A stretch of DNA of 64,000 nt from Desulfobacter vibrioformis DSM 8776. Its GTDB lineage: Bacteria; Desulfobacterota; Desulfobacteria; Desulfobacterales; Desulfobacteraceae. This document shows, one piece after another, positions 41,752 to 50,677 of this stretch (its first letter is position 1; each line of letters opens with the position of its first letter). The stretch is from positions 62,001 to 126,000 of the forward strand of contig NZ_JQKJ01000013.1 of the NCBI RefSeq assembly GCF_000745975.1, given 5' to 3'. The translations under genes were made by a program, and so were the position numbers. The notes beneath the pieces were generated by a model. That model was not told where the DNA came from. It did not search any database and saw nothing but the letters and a program-made list of their open reading frames with translations.

Positions 41752-44520
41752 TTAACCGGTTGCGCCGAGCGCGTTGGCAATTGCATTAACACACTGCAAA
41801 AGGGCAAACAGATAATGGTCTTCTTCCTTTGAGTTCGCCTTTTTCGCCTTTCGCCATTTCTGCAGCAATTCAACCTGTGCGTCGTGTAAATTATCAAGGG
41901 CCTCTGCCCTGAGCATGGTTGAATAATAGTGATTCATGCGTCGTTCGTTAATTGGCCGTTTCAACACATTCCCCACCATCTTACGCGTCAAGTCCAGCTC
42001 TTTTTTAATCATCTCCATGATTCGGTCGCGAATCTGAACCTCTTCAACCAACGAAGCATACTTCTCCATAATCCGCACATCGGTCGATGCCAGGCTGCTA
42101 TCCATATTTGTCATCACATAACGTACAAAAGGATCGTATTCAACGAATTGAAGCAAATTCTTGTACGCCGCCTGGTTTTTGTTTTTCAGCTCATTCAACG
42201 TGGAGCCAACACCGTACCAACTGGTTATATTGAAGCGCGATTGCGACCAACTGAACACCCAGGGAATTGCCCGAAGGTCTTCCATGCTGCGCTTTCCGGT
42301 GCGGCGTGCCGGGCGGGAACCAATTTTACTCGACTCGATCACATCAATGGGGGTTGCCTGGGAAAAGAAAGTGATAAAATCAGGATCAAGAATCAGCTGT
42401 CGGTAATAATGACGCCCCCGATCACCTAATCCACGGAATAAGTTTTCAACTTCTTCGCACCTGTCTTTTGTATTTTCGTGCAACACGGTTTGTGCTGTAA
42501 CACTCGAAACCATCAGCTCCAGGTTATATGCGGCATTCACCAGGTTGGCATATTTTCGCTCAATCGTCTCGCCTTGCTCTGTAACACGAAACTTACCATT
42601 GATTGATCCGTGCGGCAATGATTTGATGAACCAATGACTTGGGCCTGCACCACGACTGATGCTGCCACCGGTACCGTGGAAAAAACGGATTTTCACACCG
42701 TGTTTATTGCCTGTTTCTGTCAATTGCTTCTGTGCCTCATGCAAGAACCAGGCGCTGGCCAGGATTCCGCCGTCCTTGTTACTGTCGGAATAACCGACCA
42801 TCACGTCCTGAATCAATTCGCCATCGGGATTCTCCCATGACTGCATCTGCAAACTGTTTTTCACAATCGGATGGTTCAGGTAATCGTCCAGAATGGCTGG
42901 GCTCAACTTCAAGTCTTCAATCGTTTCAAAAAGTGGCACAACAGGAAGAACCGCCCCAAGCTGATCGTTTTTCTTCACAATTAAACCCACTTCGCGCATG
43001 AACAGGTAAACCGTCAGCAGGTCCTCTGTATTTCGGGTCATACTCACAATCAGCTTTCCAAACGCCTTCGTGCTGTAGCGTTGAACATGATCACTGACGA
43101 CCTGCAAGGCCCCGATCACATTTTGTCCTTCCAACTCCAGGCTTTTATGCTGCACCAAAAACGGACGGTTGATTTTCAGTTCCTGATCCAGGAAGGCGCG
43201 CCTGGCGTCCTGGGAATATTCAATCTGCGCGGCTGCCTGCGCCCCCAGGGATGCGGCAACCAACTGTTTCAATGCCTTGTCATGATACGCACTGTTTTGG
43301 CGAATATCCAACTTTGCCAAATGGAAACCGAAGATCTTTAAAATCCGCTTCATCCGCTCAACATCAACATGGGCTACCTCGCCGATGCCGCATTTTTCCA
43401 ACTCGTTGTAAAGCAAGCTTAGGTCAGCAATCAAATCAATGGAACTTTGGTAACTATTGGGCTTATTTTCTAATTCAAGATTGAACTCCCGGCTCAGATC
43501 AATGGGAATTTTCTGAATCAACACCAGTACATAAGCCTTAAATATCTCCTGGGCATGTTCTTGGAACTCAACTTCGGCATTGATGCCAACTTCCGTTCGC
43601 AGTTCTTTAATCCGCGCAGCAAAATTTTTGCTCACGTTCGAGATATTGTGATAAATACTCAGCTTTTGCGCCAAGTTTTTCAATTCGTTTTTAATGATAT
43701 AAAACGCGTGAATACGCAGCTTTTCGAGCGTCTGCCTGGTAATTTCAGGGGTCACCAGCGGGTGGCCGTCACGGTCTCCGCCAACCCAGTTTCCAAACGA
43801 CAGCACCGGAAGTAAATCCGAATTATTCAGCACCTTCGGATCAAATCCGGATTCTTTCCAGGCTTGACGCAAACGCTTATCCAAAATCATAATCACACCG
43901 GGAAAAACATGGGTCAGATAGTGCAGAATATTGTCCAACTCCGACGCCAACCGCGGCTTTTCAATATAGATCTCTCCGACATGCCACAAGCGGTGCAAAA
44001 TATGTTTGATCTCCTGCCGGATGTCCGCTTGTTCAACCCGGGTGTACATCTGGTTCTCGCGCTTAACCAGCAACAGGTATAACTTGCGGTATTCCTGTAA
44101 CACCACAGTGCGTTTGGCTTCTGTCGGATGTGCCGTTAAAACCGGTTCGACCAGAACGTTCGGCAATACCTTGAGAATCTGGGACTGGGTGATACCCTTG
44201 GACGTCAAATATCGGAACTGATTCGCCCACAGTCCGTTCACCTGGGCCATATCCTCATTTTCTTTATGGCGACGGCTTTGTACCGCGCCATTTACCTCGA
44301 CCAGATTTAACAGTTGAAAACACATCGACATCATATGGATGTATTCATTGCTCGTGAGGTCCGGATCTGACGGAATTGTAGAATTCAGCCACGGAAGCAA
44401 ACCAACCAGCTTGTGCTGATTATTTTCCTCCAATACTTCTTTAAGGCAATGCAATAGAAAGTGAAGATCGTCATAGGGTTTGCCCAATGCATTTTTGACT
44501 TGGGTAAAAACTGTGTTCAT
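41752..44520 (-). CDS. ppc: Phosphoenolpyruvate carboxylase
   Basis: Carboxylates PEP to oxaloacetate to refill the TCA cycle. The 922 residues carry all family motifs: VLTAHPTEAKR with the catalytic histidine (about 134), FGNWVGGDRDGHP, GYSDSNKDGGILASAW, FHGTGGSISRGAGPSH, and the C-terminal RAIPWVFSWSQSR. The very C-terminus ends NAIANALGATG, close to the usual NTG. It stands alone between two plus-strand operons, with its own promoter. Its N-terminus (KNALGKPYDDLHFLLHCLKE) seems closer to Bacteroidetes enzymes than to enterobacterial ones, from memory, so transfer is possible but untested. Confidence 0.96.
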   Translation of the reverse strand: MNTVFTQVKNALGKPYDDLHFLLHCLKEVLEENNQHKLVGLLPWLNSTIPSDPDLTSNEYIHMMSMCFQLLNLVEVNGAVQSRRHKENEDMAQVNGLWANQFRYLTSKGITQSQILKVLPNVLVEPVLTAHPTEAKRTVVLQEYRKLYLLLVKRENQMYTRVEQADIRQEIKHILHRLWHVGEIYIEKPRLASELDNILHYLTHVFPGVIMILDKRLRQAWKESGFDPKVLNNSDLLPVLSFGNWVGGDRDGHPLVTPEITRQTLEKLRIHAFYIIKNELKNLAQKLSIYHNISNVSKNFAARIKELRTEVGINAEVEFQEHAQEIFKAYVLVLIQKIPIDLSREFNLELENKPNSYQSSIDLIADLSLLYNELEKCGIGEVAHVDVERMKRILKIFGFHLAKLDIRQNSAYHDKALKQLVAASLGAQAAAQIEYSQDARRAFLDQELKINRPFLVQHKSLELEGQNVIGALQVVSDHVQRYSTKAFGKLIVSMTRNTEDLLTVYLFMREVGLIVKKNDQLGAVLPVVPLFETIEDLKLSPAILDDYLNHPIVKNSLQMQSWENPDGELIQDVMVGYSDSNKDGGILASAWFLHEAQKQLTETGNKHGVKIRFFHGTGGSISRGAGPSHWFIKSLPHGSINGKFRVTEQGETIERKYANLVNAAYNLELMVSSVTAQTVLHENTKDRCEEVENLFRGLGDRGRHYYRQLILDPDFITFFSQATPIDVIESSKIGSRPARRTGKRSMEDLRAIPWVFSWSQSRFNITSWYGVGSTLNELKNKNQAAYKNLLQFVEYDPFVRYVMTNMDSSLASTDVRIMEKYASLVEEVQIRDRIMEMIKKELDLTRKMVGNVLKRPINERRMNHYYSTMLRAEALDNLHDAQVELLQKWRKAKKANSKEEDHYLFALLQCVNAIANALGATG

Positions 44521-44555
44521 AGTATTATCAGCTTATTGGTTTAGAAAATACCTGA

Positions 44556-44584
44556 ATTATGTATCAGGGCACGACGATTGTCAA
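44556..44584 (-). promoter_or_regulatory. Promoter of ppc
   Basis: Minus-strand TTGACA (44579-44584), 17 bases, CATAAT (44556-44561). This lies about 36 bases before the ppc start codon and supports ppc being its own transcription unit. Confidence 0.65.
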
Positions 44585-44726
44585 ATTTGTAGAGGTATGA
44601 ACGTTTCTGCCACATCACCGCAGGTTATAGAAAAAAATCAAAAGATCATTCTGATAGTAATACGACTCATTGTGTGATACTTATCAGCAAAATTTTTAAA
44701 TTGAATTTTAAGGACAGGAGGAAGGC

Positions 44727-45614
44727 TTGAGCATTATACCCGGAACAGAATATGAAGGTCTGCCATTGATCAGACAAGGAAAGGTCAGGGACATTTTTGA
44801 TACGGGAGATGCCCTGCTCATGGTTACAACCGACCGGCTTTCCGCGTTTGACGTAGTGTTGCCAGACGCCATTCCGGACAAAGGCAAGGTATTGAACCAG
44901 ATTTCTGTGTTCTGGTTTAAACAGATGGAAAGCATCGTTAAAAACCATATTATCAGTACGGATGTCAATGATTATCCGGTGCAGTTTCATAAATACAGAG
45001 ACAAGCTTGAAGGCCGCAGCATGCTGGTGAAAAAAGCCCAACCCATGGCTGTGGAGTGTATCGTAAGAGGCTATATTTCAGGATCAGGCTGGAAATCCTA
45101 TCAAGCCGAAGGTCATGTATGCAATATCAGGCTGCCCCAGGGCCTCAGGGAGTCTGACAAGCTTGAAACGCCTTTGTTTACCCCGTCCACCAAGGCGCAA
45201 ATCGGTGATCATGACATCAACATCGGTTTTGATGAGGCGGTGAATATTATAGGGAAGGAAACCGCTGAAAAACTGCGGGACCTGAGCCTTGAAATTTATA
45301 ACCGCGGTTCTGCCCTTGCCCTGGAAAAAGGCATTATTATTGCGGACACAAAATTTGAGTTTGGCCTGCTTGATGGTGAAATTATCCTTATTGATGAAAT
45401 CATGACCCCGGATTCATCCAGGTTCTGGCCCCTGGACGATTATACCCCCGGCAGGGGACAGAAAAGTTTTGACAAACAGACTGTCAGGGATTGGCTGACC
45501 AATTCAGGCTGGGACAAAACCCCGCCAGGCCCCGAACTGCCCCGGGAAATCATTGAAAATACCAGTAGAACCTACAAGGAAATCTTTACCCGGCTGACCG
45601 GAGAATCCATCTGA
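44727..45614 (+). CDS. purC: Phosphoribosylaminoimidazole-succinocarboxamide synthase
   Basis: Joins aspartate to CAIR in purine synthesis, using ATP. The 295 residues show the SAICAR synthetase motifs [50 protein letters not shown] and [19 protein letters not shown]. Length suits the longer bacterial/eukaryal-like form. Translation starts at TTG 44727 with an AGGAGG upstream; no nearby ATG fits. The ParB-like gene begins three bases after its stop. Confidence 0.96.
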   Translation: MSIIPGTEYEGLPLIRQGKVRDIFDTGDALLMVTTDRLSAFDVVLPDAIPDKGKVLNQISVFWFKQMESIVKNHIISTDVNDYPVQFHKYRDKLEGRSMLVKKAQPMAVECIVRGYISGSGWKSYQAEGHVCNIRLPQGLRESDKLETPLFTPSTKAQIGDHDINIGFDEAVNIIGKETAEKLRDLSLEIYNRGSALALEKGIIIADTKFEFGLLDGEIILIDEIMTPDSSRFWPLDDYTPGRGQKSFDKQTVRDWLTNSGWDKTPPGPELPREIIENTSRTYKEIFTRLTGESI

Positions 45615-45617
45615 TCC

Positions 45618-46604
45618 ATGCCGGTAATGACTTTTACAGATATCCCGGTGTCCGAGGTTGATCTTTCAGACACCGGGTTTCGCATTACAGGACCCCACCA
45701 TGATAGCGAACATCTCAAGTCATCCATATCCCAATATGGCATCATGGTTCCGCCCCTGGTGTTGCGCGGACAGGATAAATACATTGTGGTGTCCGGGTTC
45801 AGGCGGATTGAAGGGGCCAGGCATGCAGGCCTGTCCCGGATAACCTGCCGTGTCATGCCGGCCGGAGAAACCCTTGATGCTGCCATGGCTGCTGTAACCG
45901 AAAATTCATTTTCAAGGGAGCTGACCCCTGCAGAACTTATCCGGGCAACCGTTCTTTTATTACGTTTCATGGATGCCCAAAGTATTGCAGAAAACGCAAC
46001 GTCCATTTTCAACATGCCGCTGAATTCAGGATATATTAATACGCTGGCGCGTATCCATGCCCTGCCCGATCCTGTTCTCGATCTTCTGGATCAAGGTCAA
46101 ATATCCATTAAGGCGTGTAAACATCTTGTGTCCATGAATGCAGAGACCCGGGCTGGGTTTTTACATCTTTTTTCCCAAATCAAAGCGTCCTCGGGCATCC
46201 AGATGGAAATCATTGCATGGGCAAAGGAGATATGCGCCCTTGAAAAAATAAGCGTGTCAAAACTCATCCAGGAAAGTCCTTTGGGGATCACGAATGGAGA
46301 TGGGACAGGGCAGGGGGGCAGCCGTTTGGGCCACAGGGATATGGGTGCCCTTGGAAAGCAGTTCAAGGCGTTTCTTGCCCAGAGACGTTTTCCTGCACTT
46401 ACGGCAGCTAAAAAACAGGCCCGGGAACAGATCAAGGCCCTTGAACTGGATTCCGGACTTCAACTGGCTGTTCCTGAAAATTTTGAGGGAATAATCTATG
46501 CCATGCAAATGGAATTTAAAAATATGGATGAGTTTAAAACACGCCTCAACCGCCTGGCCGAACTTGCAGACCTCAACGACTTCAAATCCCTTGTGGACAG
46601 ATAA
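45618..46604 (+). CDS. ParB-like nuclease-domain protein
   Basis: 328 residues. The N-terminal ParB/Srx CTPase-like fold (about 1-110) has HLKSSISQYGIMVPPLVL and VVSGFRRIEGARHAGL, matching the GxRR box. A helix-turn-helix-like middle (LTPAELIRATVLLL through YINTLARIHALPDPVLDLL) follows, then a basic C-terminal segment. It lacks parA beside it and sits between purC and the SPL-like gene, two bases from the latter, so it is unlikely to be the chromosome partition ParB. The pairing with an SPL-like radical SAM gene suggests a joint function, perhaps in DNA handling; the substrate is unknown. Confidence 0.8.
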   Translation: MPVMTFTDIPVSEVDLSDTGFRITGPHHDSEHLKSSISQYGIMVPPLVLRGQDKYIVVSGFRRIEGARHAGLSRITCRVMPAGETLDAAMAAVTENSFSRELTPAELIRATVLLLRFMDAQSIAENATSIFNMPLNSGYINTLARIHALPDPVLDLLDQGQISIKACKHLVSMNAETRAGFLHLFSQIKASSGIQMEIIAWAKEICALEKISVSKLIQESPLGITNGDGTGQGGSRLGHRDMGALGKQFKAFLAQRRFPALTAAKKQAREQIKALELDSGLQLAVPENFEGIIYAMQMEFKNMDEFKTRLNRLAELADLNDFKSLVDR

Positions 46605-46606
46605 AT

Positions 46607-47716
46607 ATGATCAATCCAATCCGGGTATTCATGGACAAGGATCTGGATCAGACGCCGGAAATTGAGTACCTGATCTCAAAACTCAAACCCACCCCGGAAA
46701 AGGTCGCGGACCCAAGACCTGTATATGACCTGATCAACCAGTCCGATGATCCCGTGGGCTTTGCCAAAAAAGTGCTTTACATCACCCGCAACAAGGGCGC
46801 CCTGATCCGTCAATGCCCGGGCACCAGCTACTACACCTGCTGTGATTACACCATTTTGCACTGCGGTACCTATTGCACCATGGATTGTTCCTACTGCATC
46901 CTGCAAGCCTATTTTCATCCTCCCGTGCTCCAGTATTTTGCAGGTTTTGACCAGTACACTGCCGCACTGGACCCGGTTTTTCAAGGGGATCACATTGTAC
47001 GCATCGGCACCGGCGAGTACACAGATTCCCTGATCTGGGAACCGGTCAGCCTGATGCCCGGATTCCTGGTTGAAAAATTCGCGACCCAGGACCGGGCGAT
47101 TCTTGAACTGAAAACCAAAACCGTCAATATAGACTCCCTTCTGGACCTGGACCATAACCGGAAAACCATTCTGTCCTGGTCATTGAATACCCCTGAAATG
47201 ATAGCATCCCAGGAGCGGGGCACAGCCAGCCTTTCCGCACGGCTTAAGGCGGCAGCCAAAGCTGTGTCAAAGGGATTTCGGGTGGCATTTCATTTTGACC
47301 CTATTTTCCTGTATCCCGGATGCGAAGGTGCTTATGAAAAGGTGGTTGAGGCCATCTTTGCCCATGTCAGCCCTGAAGATGTTGTATGGATTTCCATCGG
47401 CACATTCAGGTTTATGCCCCATTTAAAATCCATCATTGAAGCGCGGTTTCCGGACTCAACCATCCCCTACGGTGAATTCATCACCGGGCTTGACAATAAA
47501 ATGCGCTATTTCAAGCCATTACGCATCGCCATGTATCAGCGCCTTGGTGCCCTGTTCCGGCAGCTTGCCCCTGGTGTTGCTGTCTATTTTTGCATGGAAG
47601 ATGAAGAGGTATGGATGAAGACCTTTGGGTTTTTTCCGGGCAAGCCCAAAGCGCTCGCCCACATGCTGGACCGGGCTGCCGCAGACCGGTGCGGACTTGA
47701 CAGCCGCCTAGTTTAG
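46607..47716 (+). CDS. Spore photoproduct lyase-like radical SAM protein
   Basis: 369 residues with a CxxxCxxC iron-sulfur motif at C90, C94 and C97 (CTMDCSYC), followed by ILQAYFHPP as in SPL-family proteins (CYLQ-type). Further SPL-like elements are IGTGEYTDSLIWEP, ILELKTKTVNIDSLL, FRVAFHFDPIFLYPG and WISIGTFRF. True SPL repairs thymine spore photoproduct, but this is a non-sporeforming lineage by context, so the reaction may differ. It follows the ParB-like gene by two bases. The stop codon lies inside a 14-base tandem repeat. Confidence 0.85.
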   Translation: MINPIRVFMDKDLDQTPEIEYLISKLKPTPEKVADPRPVYDLINQSDDPVGFAKKVLYITRNKGALIRQCPGTSYYTCCDYTILHCGTYCTMDCSYCILQAYFHPPVLQYFAGFDQYTAALDPVFQGDHIVRIGTGEYTDSLIWEPVSLMPGFLVEKFATQDRAILELKTKTVNIDSLLDLDHNRKTILSWSLNTPEMIASQERGTASLSARLKAAAKAVSKGFRVAFHFDPIFLYPGCEGAYEKVVEAIFAHVSPEDVVWISIGTFRFMPHLKSIIEARFPDSTIPYGEFITGLDNKMRYFKPLRIAMYQRLGALFRQLAPGVAVYFCMEDEEVWMKTFGFFPGKPKALAHMLDRAAADRCGLDSRLV

Positions 47717-47764
47717 CCCAATTGGTTTAGCCCGATTGGTTTAGCCCGATTGGTTTAGCCCGGT
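47711..47764. repeat. 14-base tandem repeat at the end of the SPL-like gene
   Basis: GTTTAGCCC(A/G)ATTG is present three times in full (47711-47752) followed by a partial fourth copy (47753-47764). The first copy contains the stop codon TAG. Each copy carries an in-frame or near-frame TAG, so expansion would not extend the protein much. Likely replication slippage. Confidence 0.85.
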
Positions 47765-47768
47765 CATT

Positions 47769-48251
47769 TTAATATGCGTCAAATTTTGATTTTGTTATCA
47801 TTGATAACAGACGATTGGCCGTCACCGTTGATGCGATCCGGCTTCGGGTGTCATCAGTGGTGTCAAGACTTCCTGTCTGTTCCAGCGGCGGGTGTGCATA
47901 AACCATGCACACTTTTTTTTCGTACTCTTCTCGAAGTTTTTCAAAGGATGATACCACTTCGGGATATTGCCCCGACTCTTTAAACGGCAGACGGATAAAT
48001 CCATCAATATACCCGTCTTTAAAATACGGGACCTGAAGCACATGATATCTGTCCGGCTTCCATGACATGCTTCTTTCGTGTTCACCCGGCAGACAATAAC
48101 TTAAATGAGAACCCGGAATCATGGGGATATGGCTTTCAACCTGAACAGCGTGAATGGCCAGCTTTTTTTCATATGCGTCCAGGCTTATTGTATATGTAAG
48201 CCTGGGCCTGAAATTTCCTCGTTTTTTTCTGATCTTCCAATTGACTTTCAT
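47769..48251 (-). CDS. Hypothetical protein, 160 residues, with MoxR/DUF2201 genes
   Basis: Not recognised. Soluble, no signal or membrane segment. The N-terminus is very basic (MKVNWKIRKKRGNFRPRL) and followed by alternating strands (TYTISLDAYEKKLAIHAVQVES), suggesting a small beta-rich fold. GSHLSYCLPGEHER and a middle aromatic part (YHVLQVPYFKDGYIDGFIRL) stand out. A GGAGATAATCAT precedes the ATG at good spacing, so it is probably real. It begins 18 bases after the DUF2201 gene stop and is the last gene of that operon. It may be a substrate or partner of the ATPase/VWA pair. Confidence 0.7.
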   Translation of the reverse strand: MKVNWKIRKKRGNFRPRLTYTISLDAYEKKLAIHAVQVESHIPMIPGSHLSYCLPGEHERSMSWKPDRYHVLQVPYFKDGYIDGFIRLPFKESGQYPEVVSSFEKLREEYEKKVCMVYAHPPLEQTGSLDTTDDTRSRIASTVTANRLLSMITKSKFDAY

Positions 48252-48269
48252 ATGATTATCTCCAATCAG

Positions 48270-49544
48270 CTATAGCCAATCAGGCAACATCTCTATTATC
48301 TGGCCAAATGGCGGCGTATAACCGCTCTGCCCGGTCCTGATCCAGAGCACCGGATATGGCGGTGTAAATGAGGGGAACCGCCGGCACTCCATATCTGTGA
48401 AAAAAAGAAGGCAGCACGGATTTATGCCCTGGCTTTGGACAAAGTCAAACACCACGGTAAAATCGGTACCCCCGCCGCCTTTGGGTGCAAAGGCCAGGTT
48501 TAAATCCTGATCGCTGATCATTTCGTATCCCGTGACAGCCATATCCGCATAGACCAGATGTATAAGACTTGGATTCATGGACAAAATGGCCTGGAGTTCG
48601 GCCCCGAACCGCTCGAGTTCTACAGGTTTTATGCTGCCCGAGGTATCTATGGCAAGCACAAGCTGTGGCAGTTGATCCGACACTAAACTTGGAAAATAAA
48701 GGCCCTGGTGGATATATCTGCGATTGGGTCTTGTCCAGCTGTAATCATGGCGGGCAGACTGCTGAATAAATCTGGAAAGCAAGGATGCCCAGGGCAGTGT
48801 GGGGCTGAATCGTTCTTTGACCAGAAGCTCTATCCCCTTTGGCAGGCTTCCCATGCTCCTGGCATTGGATGCTGCCTGAACCAAGGCCTGGTCCCAGTTT
48901 GTATCCGTATCGTTCTGCCCTGAAGGTGGCGTGGTTTCAGACGTTTGACCGTCCCTGACCTCACCGCTTCCCCCGGGATCCATGTCATCATCCGGGTCAG
49001 GACGTTTTTCATCGCCATTTTCCGAATCATCTGTGGATGAGCTCTCATCCTCCTTGTTTTTTTGTTCTTTATCAGGGGCGCTTTTTTGTGCTGCCGGATC
49101 AGGCTCGCTATTCTCTTCATCCCCCGAATCTTCAATTAAGCGTTCGTAAACCTGCTCTGCGGTTTTTCCAATATATGTATCATCCCAGAGGAAACCATCG
49201 GGGAGGACTAAACCGGCATCCAGCAAAATAGGATTAATGACATAGTCACAGGCTTTGTTCCAGGCTTCGGGTTCCTTGTCTTTTCTGCGCAAATGGTGAT
49301 TGCAGGCAGGATGCATGACCGTATGGGCAGACAGGCCCACAAGTTTGTCCCGGGGAAGAATATTAATGTAATCCGGATTGTAGCCAAAGGTTTTACCGTC
49401 GGTCCAGGCTGTCCTGCAGGTCCGGTCCTCTTTGAGTGTCAAACGCATGGCAAGGGAGGCAAAAAAAGGATGGTTCAACACCATGTCAGCCCTTGCTTTA
49501 AGCAAGCGGTCTTTGGCCTGTTTATCTTCTATTGCCAATGTCAC
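48270..49544 (-). CDS. DUF2201 putative metallopeptidase / VWA-like protein
   Basis: 424 residues. The N-terminal half follows the DUF2201 pattern, with LVGLSAHTVMHPACNHHLRR where relatives have HExxH; here H74-T-V-M-H78 lacks the glutamate, so peptidase activity is doubtful. An acidic, low-complexity linker fills about 140-220. The C-terminal VWA-like domain has the metal-site motif LVLAIDTSGSI (about 300) and GGGGTDFTVVFDFV. It starts at GTG 49544, four bases overlapping the MoxR gene. MoxR-VWA pairs act as chaperone-like systems that assemble or activate metalloenzymes or other complexes. Confidence 0.85.
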   Translation of the reverse strand: MTLAIEDKQAKDRLLKARADMVLNHPFFASLAMRLTLKEDRTCRTAWTDGKTFGYNPDYINILPRDKLVGLSAHTVMHPACNHHLRRKDKEPEAWNKACDYVINPILLDAGLVLPDGFLWDDTYIGKTAEQVYERLIEDSGDEENSEPDPAAQKSAPDKEQKNKEDESSSTDDSENGDEKRPDPDDDMDPGGSGEVRDGQTSETTPPSGQNDTDTNWDQALVQAASNARSMGSLPKGIELLVKERFSPTLPWASLLSRFIQQSARHDYSWTRPNRRYIHQGLYFPSLVSDQLPQLVLAIDTSGSIKPVELERFGAELQAILSMNPSLIHLVYADMAVTGYEMISDQDLNLAFAPKGGGGTDFTVVFDFVQSQGINPCCLLFFTDMECRRFPSFTPPYPVLWIRTGQSGYTPPFGQIIEMLPDWL

Positions 49545-50524
49545 ACCAGAATTTGAGCGTTCATGGATGCCCAGTCAGCAAAATCAGCCGTTTCAACGAC
49601 CCGGGGTGTTTTTCGCACAGCTTCACGCATCAGAAGAACAGAGAATTCAGGGGGCAGTCGCCGGGCCCAGGCCATGACAAGGGTGATATTTTCAAGGGTC
49701 ATGGCCGCACCCATCATTTCACTTAATGCAAAAAGTACCGCAGGGTTATCCGGAACAGGTATGCCCTCGGGATCAGAAATGATATCCAAAGGCAAGGGCA
49801 GCTGGTCCCATAAGTCAAGAAACCCTGTGAATTCAGCAGCAGCCCCTTTTCCCACAGCCCCGGCAACAAGTTCGGGAATCATTTCCGGTTCAGGATCTGA
49901 TTCCAAAAGTCTTGACACAAATTCCCAGGACCGGGGAGAGGCAAAGGCCCGGGTTTCTCTTTTGGGGTCAAAGTCGTGTAACAGCGAGGGCCGAAACCTT
50001 ATAAAAGCCCGTACCTGCCGGGATATACCATATCCTTGGGCCCATTCAAGCCACTGGTCAGTGTTCACCTCAAAATCAATATGGACAAAACGGTTGGCAA
50101 GTGCAGACGGCATCCTGTGTGACACAGCCCGGTCCTGTTCCCGGTTGCCTGCGGCCACAACAGACCAGTTGTCAGGCAACTGGTACTCGCCAAGTTTTCG
50201 ATCAAGAACCAGCTGGTAGCATGCGGCCTGAACCAGAGGCGGGGCAGCATTTAGCTCATCAAGAAAAAGAACGCCTGAGCCTGTGGTGGGCAAAAAGGCC
50301 GGGGCACACCAGTGGGACAGGCCATCCTGGCTGATCCTGGGAAGGCCTCGAAGATCCACCGGATCCAAAAGAACCGCCCTGATATCAACAATATCCAGAT
50401 CAAGTGACGCCGCTGTCTGCCGGACAATCTGGCTTTTGCCGATGCCGGGCGGCCCCCATATGAACACAGGCTGAGAGATGGATAAAAGAGAAGTCAGGGC
50501 TGATTTGATCTTGGATGATTTCAT
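49541..50524 (-). CDS. MoxR-type AAA+ ATPase
   Basis: About 327 residues. AAA+ motifs are Walker A WGPPGIGKS (about 23-31), Walker B GVLFLDELNAAPP, sensor 1 WSVVAAGNRE and an arginine-finger region FVHIDFEVNTDQWLEWA. ATG 50524 has AAGGTG at proper spacing, better than the longer reading from 50554. First gene of a three-gene operon with the DUF2201/VWA-like protein and the 160-residue protein. By family precedent the ATPase and VWA proteins work together on a client; the client is not evident. Confidence 0.9.
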   Translation of the reverse strand: MKSSKIKSALTSLLSISQPVFIWGPPGIGKSQIVRQTAASLDLDIVDIRAVLLDPVDLRGLPRISQDGLSHWCAPAFLPTTGSGVLFLDELNAAPPLVQAACYQLVLDRKLGEYQLPDNWSVVAAGNREQDRAVSHRMPSALANRFVHIDFEVNTDQWLEWAQGYGISRQVRAFIRFRPSLLHDFDPKRETRAFASPRSWEFVSRLLESDPEPEMIPELVAGAVGKGAAAEFTGFLDLWDQLPLPLDIISDPEGIPVPDNPAVLFALSEMMGAAMTLENITLVMAWARRLPPEFSVLLMREAVRKTPRVVETADFADWASMNAQILV

Positions 50525-50654
50525 TTTACACCTTAAATATAATTCAAATGACAACTTTTATTAACGTAATTTTTTTTTCGTGTCAATATTTTATTAGTTA
50601 TATAGAACTTTTTTCGGATAGAAAAAAAAAGGGGGGCAGGAAAAAGAGTCTTTA

Positions 50655-50677
50655 TCAAAAACCTGTCAGGACAGGTT
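50655..50677 (-). terminator. Intrinsic terminator of the pfa operon, overlapping its stop codon
   Basis: On the minus strand, AACCTGTC-CT-GACAGGTT forms a perfect 8-base-pair stem (50660-50677) and runs straight into TTTT. The stop codon of the last pfa gene is within the stem. Confidence 0.65.

Noticed and set aside
44658-44669. TAATACGACTCA, identical to the first 12 bases of the phage T7 promoter
   Set aside because: The match stops before the initiation part (next bases TTGTG instead of CTATAG). No phage genes or vector sequence lie nearby, so it is probably chance.
45618-46604. Chromosome-partitioning ParB and an origin nearby
   Set aside because: No parA, no parS-like palindromes seen, and the neighbours are purC and a radical SAM gene. 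The length and C-terminus are also unlike Spo0J.
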